Source of the DNA: JBBTYZ01 sp038061595
Lineage (GTDB): Bacteria; Patescibacteriota; Minisyncoccia; UBA6257; GWB1-50-10
Direction: 5' to 3'
NCBI GenBank assembly: GCA_038061595.1
Contig: JBBTYZ010000001.1
Coordinates: 1 to 15,750 of the forward strand
DNA: 15,750 nucleotides
Every line of letters starts with the position of its first letter. The stretch's first letter is position 1. Below are positions 7,164 to 14,506 of this stretch, piece by piece. The position numbers and the translations under genes are program-made. The notes under the pieces were generated by a model that was not told the origin of the DNA, ran no database searches, and worked only from the letters and a program-made list of their open reading frames with translations.

Positions 7164-7434
7164 ATGGCTAAATATTCTCCTTTCGCAATTGAAGGTGGCG
7201 ACCTTGTGTCTCGGTTCGAGACGCGACGACGAAGGCGTGCTGAATTTCAGCACATTAAGGAGGAGCAACGAAGAAACGAGCCAAGGTCGCCCCTCCCTCG
7301 GGGGTAATGGAATTTTGACCAAATCCTGTGTTATTCGGGCTCAATGTATCAATGGTTTGATACGCCTTCGCCCTCATGCCTTGGATTTGAGACAAAATTC
7401 CTATTATCAATTGTGAAAAAGAATATTTAGACAT
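7164..7434 (-). mobile_element. 271-bp inverted-repeat structured element, copy A
   Basis: This fills most of the 305-nt gap between rpoD and the 7464 gene. Its reverse complement matches 15477-15747 over all 271 positions without a gap, with 39 differences by hand count (about 86% identity). The ends are imperfect inverted repeats of roughly 30 bp (ATGGCTAAATATTCT... against ...GAATATTTAGACAT), each with a CAATTG about 20 bp in. Inside are a palindrome GTGCTGAA-T-TTCAGCAC (7237-7253), a 10-bp long-range pairing GGCGACCTTG (7197-7206) with CAAGGTCGCC (7282-7291), and a 7-bp hairpin (7346-7363). No transposase is present, so any movement would be in trans. The minus-strand reading frame matching copy B's 88 codons is stopped here by TAA at codon 60. 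A MITE-like or structured-RNA element; the family is not recognised. Confidence 0.85.
7346..7363 (-). other. covarying hairpin in copy A
   Basis: GTATCAA (7346-7352) pairs with TTGATAC (7357-7363) around a 4-nt loop. It sits in exact register with the hairpin at 15546-15567 of copy B but with two base pairs swapped and a different loop, in the most divergent part of the element. Confidence 0.65.
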
Positions 7435-7454
7435 CACCTTTATCCTGTTATAAT
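7428..7454 (+). promoter_or_regulatory. promoter of the DUF5667 gene, with a possible -35 inside the repeat element
   Basis: A perfect TATAAT at 7449-7454 ends 9 nt before the ATG at 7464. A TAGACA (5 of 6 to TTGACA) at 7428-7433 lies 15 nt upstream and is part of the right end of the 271-bp element; TTTAGA at 7426-7431 gives a 17-nt spacer but a poorer match. The -10 call is firm, the -35 tentative. Confidence 0.55.
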
Positions 7455-7463
7455 AATAAAACC

Positions 7464-8804
7464 ATGAAGAAAATATTGCTCTTAACGGTTGTTTTTGTGT
7501 TTTTAGTATCTACAAACCCTGTTTTTGCACAGTCAGATAATATAATTGAATCCATTCCTAAAATACTGCCGGGCAACCCGCTTTATTTTTTTAAAAATAT
7601 CGGTCAGGGCTTGGAAAGGTTATTTGCAATAGGCAGAGTTAGAAGGGCAGAACTTGAAATCAGTCTTATTGGCGAGAAAGCAAGGGAAATATACGCTGTG
7701 TCCAAAAAAGATAACGCAGAAAATCTACAGAGAGCAATAGAAAATTACAACAAAAATATCCTAAGACTTAAGGATAAATTTTCTGTTTTAAAGAAAACAT
7801 CCGAAAATCCCAATGTTGATAGGCTTTTGGAGAAGTTTTCTGTAGGATTGTTCAATCATCAGGAGTTGTTTGATTCTTTGGACTTGAAGGGTGAGTTGGG
7901 CGATAGGCTTGAAGACGCGAGAGATGAATTAGACCAAGTTTTTATAGAAGCTACGCAAAAATTGGATGTTCCAAAGGGTATAAAAAATAAATTAGAATCC
8001 GCTATAAACAATGGACGGGAGGAATCGTTAAAAGAATTTAAGGGACTTGTTGTGCTGAATCGTTTGGAGGGCAAGAGTTTAGAAAGTTTAAAAAAAGAAC
8101 TGTCGGGTTTAAAAGATGATTTGATACTAAAATTTGAGGGACGCTTGAGAAGCGAATCGGTCTTGGAGTTATCCGAAGATTTGCAAAAAACTAATTTAAT
8201 TGCTCCCGAAAAACTTCAGGCCTTGGACGAGATACGCGAAAGAACCAAAGATCAATCGCTAAAAAGTTCATTGAACTCCATCAGAGCCACTTCACTTAAT
8301 TCGGACCTTGATAAGAAGAGCGCTGAAGAGACAAAACAGGTTATAGATGCTGCGATAACTGCGGTTAGAGAATTAGAATCAATGGTGAAAAACCTGAACT
8401 CCGTTTCGCAGTCAATAAAAGAAATATTAGAAAGGGCTGATTTTAATCTTGAACAAGCTCAAAAATTTCATAGTGACGGTAAATTTGGAGCGGCTTTCGG
8501 CCAAGCCACCGCAGCTCTTGCCGCTGCGAAAAATGGCTTGAGTCAGATAGAAAACAAGAGCAATAATACCAAGGATGAACTTAAGCCACTAAGAGCTGAA
8601 TTTGATTCCTTGGTTAAAAGAGCAAAAGATAACGATTTTTTAAGAGAAAGTAATCCCAAACTATATTCTCTTTTTGACCAAGTGGAAAAATCCCTAATAG
8701 AATCAAAAACCGCAGAGGCGTTGAGTAATATAAAGATAACCCTTGCCGAGATTGATGTCCTTACTAAGGTGACTTCAACCGAAGAAACTAAAGTCTCTCC
8801 ATAA
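7464..8804 (+). CDS. secreted DUF5667-domain protein with coiled coils
   Basis: A 446-residue protein with a clear signal peptide (MKKILLLTVVFVFLVSTNPVFA, probable cleavage after A22). Residues about 34-80 carry the LPGNPLYFFKNIGQGLERLF pattern followed by RRAELEISLIGEKAREI, which is the hallmark of DUF5667 (an L-P-x-S/N-P-x-Y-x-x-K start and an amphipathic helix). The rest is almost wholly charged helix with heptad-like leucines, so an elongated extracytoplasmic coiled coil is likely. No cysteine and no C-terminal anchor are seen. DUF5667 proteins are common in CPR and Actinobacteria, with no known biochemical role. The TATAAT box ending 9 nt upstream suggests leaderless expression. The stop is 1 nt from the alaS start, so the two genes share a transcript. 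Confidence 0.85.
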   Translation: MKKILLLTVVFVFLVSTNPVFAQSDNIIESIPKILPGNPLYFFKNIGQGLERLFAIGRVRRAELEISLIGEKAREIYAVSKKDNAENLQRAIENYNKNILRLKDKFSVLKKTSENPNVDRLLEKFSVGLFNHQELFDSLDLKGELGDRLEDARDELDQVFIEATQKLDVPKGIKNKLESAINNGREESLKEFKGLVVLNRLEGKSLESLKKELSGLKDDLILKFEGRLRSESVLELSEDLQKTNLIAPEKLQALDEIRERTKDQSLKSSLNSIRATSLNSDLDKKSAEETKQVIDAAITAVRELESMVKNLNSVSQSIKEILERADFNLEQAQKFHSDGKFGAAFGQATAALAAAKNGLSQIENKSNNTKDELKPLRAEFDSLVKRAKDNDFLRESNPKLYSLFDQVEKSLIESKTAEALSNIKITLAEIDVLTKVTSTEETKVSP

Positions 8805-8805
8805 A

Positions 8806-10548
8806 ATGTCTTCCCAAGAAATAAGAAAATTATTTTTAGAATTTTTTAAAAAAAAGGGACACGCCATAGTGCTTTCTTCATCTTTAATTCCAGATGATCC
8901 TTCGGTCCTCTTAACGACCGCGGGAATGCAGCAGTTCAAGCGTTATTACACGGGCGAACTGAACCCGGAGAAAGACTTTGGAAGCAGGAACACGACATCT
9001 GTTCAAAAATCCTTCCGCACATCCGACATTGATGAGGTGGGGGATGATTCGCATCTAACTTTTTTTGAAATGTTGGGTAATTTTTCCTTCGGGGGATATT
9101 TTAAAAAAGAGGCTATAGAGTACGGTCATGATTTTATAACAAAGGAAATGGGCTTGAAGATTGATTATGTAAGCGTTTTTGAGGGCGATAAGGAGGTGCC
9201 AGCGGATAGCGAATCCGAAGAGATTTGGAAATCGTTGGGGGTAAAAAAAATAAAAAAGTTTGGCAGGAAGGATAATTTTTGGGGACCGACGGGTTCTGAG
9301 GGGCCATGCGGACCAACAACCGAGATTTATGTCCAGGGCGTTGAGATATGGAATATAGTTTTTAACGAATATTATCAGAATGCGGATAAAACCCTCTCGC
9401 CCTTGAAACAAAAAGGCGTGGACACAGGAATGGGTTTGGAACGATTGGCGATGGTCTCACAAGGAAAGAAAAATATTTTTGAGACGGATTTATTTGAGCC
9501 ATTAATGTATAAAATAAAAGAACTCGCTCCTAATTTACCGGATAAAATTGCAAGGGTTTTTGCTGACCATGTCCGTGGGTCCGCATTTTTGATATGTGAC
9601 GGACTTCTGCCTTCAAATAAAGAAGCTGGTTATATTCTAAGACGTCTTTTGAGACGAGTGCTAGCATACAAATCAGTTCACGACGTCCATGCAGATGTTT
9701 TTCCGGAATTATTGGAAATAATACATGAAAAGTATGGCAATTTTTATAAAGAATTAAAAGATACCAAAAAGATTCTTGGGGCAATGGAAGACGAAAAGTT
9801 TAAATTTGAAAAAGCTTTGAGTCAAGGACTTTTAGAGATTGAACACAATAAGATAGGTCGCATGACTGGAATATCTAGTACTGCAATTGCGTTCAAGCTT
9901 TATGAAACTTACGGCATGCCACTCGAGGTCACAATGGAAATGGCGCCAAAGGATATGACCAAGAATATAAACAAGGAAGAGTTTGAAAGAATGTTTAAGA
10001 AACATCAAGAGATCTCTCGCGCTGGTCAGGTTAAGAAATTTGGCGGACACGGACTAATTCTAAACACCGGCGAACTTAAGGCGGGGAGTGAGGAGGAGCT
10101 TAAAAAGGTAACTCGTCTTCATACCGCAACTCACTTGCTCCATCAAGCATTAAGAGATGTTTTAGGAGATTCCGTTCATCAAATGGGCTCGGACATAACA
10201 ACCGAAAGAACTCGTTTTGACTTCACTTTTGGAAGAAAACTGACTAAAGAAGAAGTTGGAAAAGTAGAGGAAATAGTTAATAAGAAGGTTAAGGACGATT
10301 TGCCGGTTGCTTTCAAGGAATTACCCAAAGAAGAGGCGGAGAAAACTGGAGCTTTGCATTTTTTCAAAGAAAAATATCCTGATATGGTTAAGGTTTATTA
10401 TGTTGGCAAGTCACTTAAAGATGCTTACAGTAAAGAATTCTGCGGTGGACCGCATGTTACGCATACCGGAGAAATCGGTAAAATAAAAATTGCCAAAGAA
10501 GAGGCGGTTGGTGCTGGGACAAGACGAATCAGGGCTGTAGTAGAGTAA
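8806..10548 (+). CDS. alaS: compact alanyl-tRNA synthetase
   Basis: A 580-residue class II synthetase, against about 870-880 in most bacteria. The catalytic core is complete: R-K-L-F-L-E-F-F (7-14), the SSSLIPDDPSVLLTTAGM block (24-41), motif 2 around FFEMLGNFSFGGYFK (86-100), and motif 3 GVDTGMGLERLAMV (204-217). The tRNA-recognition helices run to about 405. The editing domain follows almost at once with zinc ligands H439, H443 (HTATH), C546 and H550 (CGGPH). Missing are the roughly 90-residue beta-barrel that usually joins the core to the editing domain and the C-terminal DHHA1/C-Ala domain. The protein ends cleanly after the editing domain, so this is a reduced form rather than a frameshift. 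It charges Ala onto tRNA-Ala and should clear Ser/Gly mischarging. It is coupled to the gene upstream (1-nt gap). Confidence 0.92.
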   Translation: MSSQEIRKLFLEFFKKKGHAIVLSSSLIPDDPSVLLTTAGMQQFKRYYTGELNPEKDFGSRNTTSVQKSFRTSDIDEVGDDSHLTFFEMLGNFSFGGYFKKEAIEYGHDFITKEMGLKIDYVSVFEGDKEVPADSESEEIWKSLGVKKIKKFGRKDNFWGPTGSEGPCGPTTEIYVQGVEIWNIVFNEYYQNADKTLSPLKQKGVDTGMGLERLAMVSQGKKNIFETDLFEPLMYKIKELAPNLPDKIARVFADHVRGSAFLICDGLLPSNKEAGYILRRLLRRVLAYKSVHDVHADVFPELLEIIHEKYGNFYKELKDTKKILGAMEDEKFKFEKALSQGLLEIEHNKIGRMTGISSTAIAFKLYETYGMPLEVTMEMAPKDMTKNINKEEFERMFKKHQEISRAGQVKKFGGHGLILNTGELKAGSEEELKKVTRLHTATHLLHQALRDVLGDSVHQMGSDITTERTRFDFTFGRKLTKEEVGKVEEIVNKKVKDDLPVAFKELPKEEAEKTGALHFFKEKYPDMVKVYYVGKSLKDAYSKEFCGGPHVTHTGEIGKIKIAKEEAVGAGTRRIRAVVE

Positions 10549-10553
10549 ATCAT

Positions 10554-10976
10554 ATGAAAGGCGATATAAAATATCCGAAAACAGGTATTAGTGTAATGGT
10601 CATAAAAGACGGGAAGGTTTTGCTCGGCAAACGGAAGGGTTCGCACGGAACGGGTGATTATGCTTTCACCGGCGGTAAATTAGAACAGGGAGAATCCTTT
10701 GAAGATTGCGCAAAAAGAGAGACTAGAGAAGAAGCTGGGATAGAAATTAACAATGTTCGTTTTCTACGGTTATTGAATTTTAAATTTTATGATAAGCATT
10801 TCGTTGATGTTGGCGTGGTAGCTGAATGGAAAAGTGGTGAACCCAAAGCTCTAGAACCTGAAAAATGTGAAGGTTGGGCGTGGTACGATTTGGACAATAT
10901 GCCAACGCCACTGTTTAAGGGTAACGTCAGTTCTATTGAGGCATATAAAACTGGCAAAAACTACTTTGACGCATAG
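10554..10976 (+). CDS. NUDIX hydrolase (NUDT15/MutT-like)
   Basis: A 140-residue NUDIX protein. The Nudix box is perfect: G41-x5-E47-x7-R55-E56-T-R-E59-E60-A-G62-I, the Mg2+-binding helix that cleaves nucleoside diphosphates linked to another group. The flanking KGSHGTGDYAFTGGKLEQGE and EPKALEPEKCEGWAWYDLDNMPTPLF segments resemble the NUDT15/plant NUDT1 group, which hydrolyses nucleotide triphosphates, including damaged ones. This is family-based inference; substrate choice is not determined by the visible residues. It starts 5 nt after the alaS stop, with no SD, and precedes a TsaC-like gene, so it may be part of the same transcript. Confidence 0.93.
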   Translation: MKGDIKYPKTGISVMVIKDGKVLLGKRKGSHGTGDYAFTGGKLEQGESFEDCAKRETREEAGIEINNVRFLRLLNFKFYDKHFVDVGVVAEWKSGEPKALEPEKCEGWAWYDLDNMPTPLFKGNVSSIEAYKTGKNYFDA

Positions 10977-10990
10977 CCTACGTAAAAACA

Positions 10991-11506
10991 ATGACCGAAA
11001 TAATTAAAATAATTAAAAGAAGTGGTGTGGGGGTAATGCCAACGGATACGATTTACGCATTAGTAGGTTCGGCTTTATCCAAAAAGTCAGTTCTTAGAAT
11101 CTATAAAACAAGAAAACGAGATTTAAAAAAGCCATTTATAGTTCTCATTGAGAATATAAAAGATCTTAAAAAATTCGGGGTTAAAACAGACGAGCGTGTT
11201 TCAAAATTCCTTAAAAATGTCTGGCCAGGTCCAGTGAGTATTATTTTGTCAGTAAAAAGTAAAAAGTTTTTTTATCTCCATCGTGGCACAAATTCAATAG
11301 CCTTCAGGATGCCTAAAGAGCTTTGGCTAAAAAAAATTTTGAGGAAGACTGGACCGCTTGTTGCTCCAAGCGCGAACATGGCCGGAAAACCGCCCGCGCA
11401 AACGATACAGGGAGCAAAAAAATACTTTGGCGAGGGAGTTGATTTTTATCTTGATGGCGGAAAGATATCAAAACAACCATCGCTCTTAATAGATGTGAAA
11501 AGATGA
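10991..11506 (+). CDS. YrdC/TsaC-type L-threonylcarbamoyladenylate synthase
   Basis: A 171-residue, single-domain YrdC-fold protein. It shows the expected motifs: MPTDTIYALVGSAL (16-29), the basic Y-K-T-R-K-R-D-L-K-K-P-F segment (38-49) that binds ATP and the carbamoyl intermediate, VWPGPVSIIL (77-86), and APSANMAGKPPAQ (125-137). TsaC makes threonylcarbamoyl-AMP from threonine, bicarbonate and ATP, the first step of t6A37 modification on ANN-decoding tRNAs. The C-terminal Sua5 domain is absent, as in E. coli TsaC. No TsaD, TsaB or TsaE is encoded in the window. The gap to the NUDIX gene is 14 nt with no SD; it ends with TGA. Confidence 0.92.
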   Translation: MTEIIKIIKRSGVGVMPTDTIYALVGSALSKKSVLRIYKTRKRDLKKPFIVLIENIKDLKKFGVKTDERVSKFLKNVWPGPVSIILSVKSKKFFYLHRGTNSIAFRMPKELWLKKILRKTGPLVAPSANMAGKPPAQTIQGAKKYFGEGVDFYLDGGKISKQPSLLIDVKR

Positions 11507-11517
11507 ACCCATCTTGA

Positions 11518-11523
11518 TATAAT
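11518..11523 (+). promoter_or_regulatory. -10 box TATAAT for the 11532 gene (leaderless candidate)
   Basis: A perfect TATAAT in TTGATATAATG ends 8 nt before the GTG start at 11532. No SD lies between them, and no good -35 is seen. Confidence 0.5.
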
Positions 11524-11531
11524 GTCATTAA

Positions 11532-12629
11532 GTGCTAATAACAAAGTTATTAAACGTTTTTTCTCATTTATTCGACAGTAAATCGGAACACTATTTTATT
11601 GTTGAAGAACTTGATAATGGAATAGAAACGACCGAGGCTAAAATTGAAAACGAGTCGAGAAAAATAACCCTGAATAAACAAGAGGCATTGGTAAGTCTCG
11701 CTGATTTGAAGAGACCCTTTGTTCCTATAAATAATCTCGTCTTGGCTCTAAGCACAAAGAACGCTACCACAATTCAGAGTTCAATAAACTTACGGCGGGC
11801 GAATAATGACGAACCGATAGGGGAGGAAAGCTTGGATTCTATGGTTTTCAAAAGTTTTTGGGAATTTTTGAATCGTTATCGGGCATTCGCCGCGAATAAA
11901 ATGGGCATTTCGGATTCCGAAATAGTCTTAGCGAACATTGAGATAGTAGATATAGAACTAGATCGATACAAAGTCTTTAATCCCTTGGGTTTTAAGGGGA
12001 AAAACCTAACGCTTACCTTAAGAGGCACATTCGTACCCAGAGATATCTTGCGGGTGATGGAACGGGTTAGGGGTTGGTCAAACAACTTAGTAGTAATGGA
12101 AGGATTGAGCATCGTCTCTAAAGCTCTTCCGAATACAAAGGACTACGTTATATATCCACAAACCAAGACAACCTCTGTTTTTTCATTAGGCGAAGAGAAT
12201 ATGCATCACAAAGATTTTCCCTGGGGCACTTCGTTTATAGTAGAAAATATTGCTAAAAACTTATCGGTAGATTATGATGTTTCCGAGGCAATCCTGAAAC
12301 GTTATGTCGTGGACGGATTTTCAAAAAAGGTTAACCGGATAGTAGAAGCAAGTATAAGGGAGTCGCTTGAAGGGCTCGCCAAAGTTCTACCACATAACTT
12401 GAGAGGAGGCGATTACCATTTCCGTTTGAATGTGGGGCAAATCAACTCGGTAAGTTTTAGAAATTGGCTGGAGAGCAAAGACTATAATATAGACATCCGC
12501 GATACGAACCCGCATAAGAATTATGATGCTACGCTCGTCTATCTTACTCAGAATTATTCCTTGCCCCATTATCAATTTTTAAACCAACTATTAAAAAGAA
12601 GATCTAAATGGTTAATAACCAATTTATGA
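11532..12629 (+). CDS. hypothetical cytoplasmic protein, possibly actin-like (FtsA/PilM-type) fold
   Basis: A 365-residue protein with no signal peptide or membrane helix. A GTG start is used; no ATG in frame lies close by, and the TATAAT box 8 nt upstream fits this start. The first 60 residues form short acidic strands (H-Y-F-I-V-E-E-L, I-E-T-T-E-A-K-I), and the C-terminal half has a region (235-285, IVENIAKNLSVDYDVSEAIL... then RIVEASIRESLEGLAKVL) that resembles the segment of FtsA/PilM proteins where a membrane-machine ATPase detects its partners. I do not see the phosphate-binding loops well enough to assert nucleotide binding, so the fold is a hypothesis. It overlaps the next gene by 22 nt (or 4 nt with the ATGA alternative), so they are translationally coupled and probably act together. 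Confidence 0.7.
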   Translation: MLITKLLNVFSHLFDSKSEHYFIVEELDNGIETTEAKIENESRKITLNKQEALVSLADLKRPFVPINNLVLALSTKNATTIQSSINLRRANNDEPIGEESLDSMVFKSFWEFLNRYRAFAANKMGISDSEIVLANIEIVDIELDRYKVFNPLGFKGKNLTLTLRGTFVPRDILRVMERVRGWSNNLVVMEGLSIVSKALPNTKDYVIYPQTKTTSVFSLGEENMHHKDFPWGTSFIVENIAKNLSVDYDVSEAILKRYVVDGFSKKVNRIVEASIRESLEGLAKVLPHNLRGGDYHFRLNVGQINSVSFRNWLESKDYNIDIRDTNPHKNYDATLVYLTQNYSLPHYQFLNQLLKRRSKWLITNL

Positions 12630-14218
12630 AATTAGAAAAGAAAATATTTATTGAGAAAACGGACGATTTGGAATCCACAACGGATAGGCTAATTAACTCC
12701 CCGGCCACAACAGTAATACTTAATATTCCGAGAGACTCTGTTTTGAACACCTCCTTGGATAATTTTCATATATTAAAAAGAGAAAGCGCTACTGGTAAAA
12801 AAGAACTCATTATAGAATCCGTTGACGATAAAATATTGGAACTCGCAGGTCTTGCCGGATTAAAAGCCAGAAATCCGATATTTAGAGTGCGCGAAATGAT
12901 TGTTTCTGACATATTGCCGAAACCAAAACCCGGTTTGGGAGTAATTAGAAAAGCTAGGTCCACCCCAGAGATAGTGGAAGAAGACGTTGAGGAAAAGACT
13001 ATAAAAATAAAACAGTCCCTTATGCCGTCACCAGTTAGAAAACCGGTGGCCACTCTTGTCCGTGAAAGAACTGGCTCACGATTTGTGTGGATTAAAACAC
13101 TTGTTGTTCTAATCCTATTTATCGGAGGCGGTTTTTTCGTATCAAATAAATATCTTTCAAAGGCGACTGTCGCAATCACCCTAAAAGAGAAGCAGAATAA
13201 TTTTAATGAAAGGATTGAGGTTCTGGCCTCCGCTTCTGGTTTCTCTCTACACGAAGACAAAATAACTATTCCTGGAGAAACCTTAAAAGCCAAACTTAAT
13301 TTACAAATGAGTTTTCCAGCGAGTGGAAAGGAGCAAGTCCAAGAAAAGGCGAAGGGAAAACTTACCGTTTATAATTCCTATAGTTCGGAGGTGCAATCAA
13401 TAGTCGCGACCACGAGATTTGAATCCCCGGACCATAAAATATTCAGACTGGATAGCAAAGTGACAATACCTGCAGCCAAGATAGTTAATGGCAAGATAAC
13501 CCCATCAAGCATAGAAGTAACAGTCACCGCCGATAAACCGGGGGTTGAGTTCAACGTTGCTCCGCAGTCTCACTGGACAATCCCGGGATTTAAAGGAACG
13601 CCCAAATATGACGGCTTTTATGGTGATTCTGGTTCGGCAATGTCTGGAGGATTTGTAGGAGAGAGAGTTGTTGCGACAAAAGATGATCTTGCGGAGGCAA
13701 GGAAAGTAGTAGCTGCCGCCTTAAATGATGCGTTGAAGAGCCAAATGACAGTTTTGGAAATGAATAAATTTAAGCTCCTTAAAGAGGCATCAGACTTCAA
13801 TGTTTTGAGAGATGATGTTCAAACTTCTGCCGAGGAAGGAAAATTCGACCTTTTTATGGAAGCTGAAATGCGAAACCTTGTCTTTGATGAGGAAGTTTTA
13901 AAAAATGCGGTTGTTGAAAAAAATAAAAAGAATACTTCAGAGGACGTTGCTTTGAAAAGTCTTAATTTTGAGTACAGTAACTTAATTAAGGATACGACTA
14001 GCAGTAAAATGACATTCAATGTTATTGGTTCTGCGGTCTTCGTAGCGAACATCAACGTTGATTCTTTAAAGGCCCAACTTTTGGGACAGAGTTCACAAGA
14101 TCTTAAAAATACCATCTTTTTACTGCCTGGCCTTGAACGCGCTAATATTTCCCTCTGGCCATTCTGGGTGAAATCCGTTCCTAAAGACCTGGATAACATA
14201 AACATCGAAATAAAGTAA
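12608..14218 (+). CDS. single-pass membrane protein with baseplate J-like outer region
   Basis: A 536-residue protein in three parts. Residues about 1-105 form a soluble alpha/beta domain (TTVILNIPRDSVL at 34-46 and KKELIIESVDDKILELAGLAG at 64-84), of a type seen ahead of membrane segments in many CPR proteins. A linker rich in Pro and charge follows (105-158). A single membrane helix lies at 160-178. The outer part (about 185-536) contains G-K-L-T-V-Y-N-S-Y-S (250-259), V-A-T-T-R-F-E-S-P-D (266-275), I-P-A-A-K-I-V-N-G (287-295) and T-I-P-G-F-K-G-T-P-K-Y (324-334), the pattern that databases label Baseplate J/gp47-like in CPR genomes. A phage origin is not implied. The start at 12608 is used; M7 at 12626 (ATGA overlap) is equally plausible. 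Function unknown, perhaps envelope or appendage assembly. Confidence 0.82.
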   Translation: MVNNQFMKLEKKIFIEKTDDLESTTDRLINSPATTVILNIPRDSVLNTSLDNFHILKRESATGKKELIIESVDDKILELAGLAGLKARNPIFRVREMIVSDILPKPKPGLGVIRKARSTPEIVEEDVEEKTIKIKQSLMPSPVRKPVATLVRERTGSRFVWIKTLVVLILFIGGGFFVSNKYLSKATVAITLKEKQNNFNERIEVLASASGFSLHEDKITIPGETLKAKLNLQMSFPASGKEQVQEKAKGKLTVYNSYSSEVQSIVATTRFESPDHKIFRLDSKVTIPAAKIVNGKITPSSIEVTVTADKPGVEFNVAPQSHWTIPGFKGTPKYDGFYGDSGSAMSGGFVGERVVATKDDLAEARKVVAAALNDALKSQMTVLEMNKFKLLKEASDFNVLRDDVQTSAEEGKFDLFMEAEMRNLVFDEEVLKNAVVEKNKKNTSEDVALKSLNFEYSNLIKDTTSSKMTFNVIGSAVFVANINVDSLKAQLLGQSSQDLKNTIFLLPGLERANISLWPFWVKSVPKDLDNINIEIK

Positions 14219-14234
14219 GGCGGGACTGATGGAA

Positions 14235-14263
14235 TTGACTTTTTTGAGATACTTTTGTAGGAT
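14235..14263 (+). promoter_or_regulatory. sigma-70 promoter of the infA-rpmJ-rpsM-rpsK operon
   Basis: TTGACT (14235-14240) and TAGGAT (14258-14263) are separated by exactly 17 nt, the best full promoter in the window. It would start transcription near 14270, giving a leader of about 15 nt before the infA ATG at 14285, unlike the leaderless genes elsewhere. No SD is seen in the leader. Confidence 0.7.
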
Positions 14264-14284
14264 TAGAGCTGGTTTTATCAACTG

Positions 14285-14506
14285 ATGGACCCAAATAACA
14301 ATAAAGGGATACGAACCGAGGGGATTATTGAAGAATCCTTGCCCGGATTGCTTTTCAGAGTAAAACTCGAGAGCGGACAAGAAATCTTGGCTCATCTCGC
14401 AGGTAAGCTTAAGATAAACCACATTAGGGTTATTCCGGGAGATAAAGTCTTGATAGAAATACCTTCCTTGAACGACAAAAGAGGAAGAATAGTAAGAAGG
14501 TTATGA
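14285..14506 (+). CDS. infA: translation initiation factor IF-1
   Basis: A 73-residue OB-fold protein, normal length for IF-1. It shows the family's [15 protein letters not shown] (12-26), the [13 protein letters not shown] (31-43) and the [15 protein letters not shown] (44-58) blocks, ending [10 protein letters not shown]-1 binds the 30S A site and helps IF-2 and IF-3 select the start codon. The gene opens the classic infA-rpmJ-rpsM-rpsK cluster. The usual upstream partners (secY, adk, map) are not here; the preceding gene is the baseplate J-like protein. It overlaps rpmJ by 4 nt (ATGA). Confidence 0.97.
   Translation: MDPNNNKGIRTEGIIEESLPGLLFRVKLESGQEILAHLAGKLKINHIRVIPGDKVLIEIPSLNDKRGRIVRRL

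Noticed and set aside
7189..7416. 75-codon frame with TTG start in copy A (antisense to the 88-codon frame)
   Set aside because: Open in both copies, but short, without a well-placed SD or known motif, and with only a weak third-position tilt. Not listed as a gene, though mentioned as the remaining coding candidate.
12608..14218. Baseplate J-like similarity as evidence of a prophage
   Set aside because: No other tail, capsid, integrase or lysis gene is present, and the protein has a membrane helix and sits among housekeeping genes.
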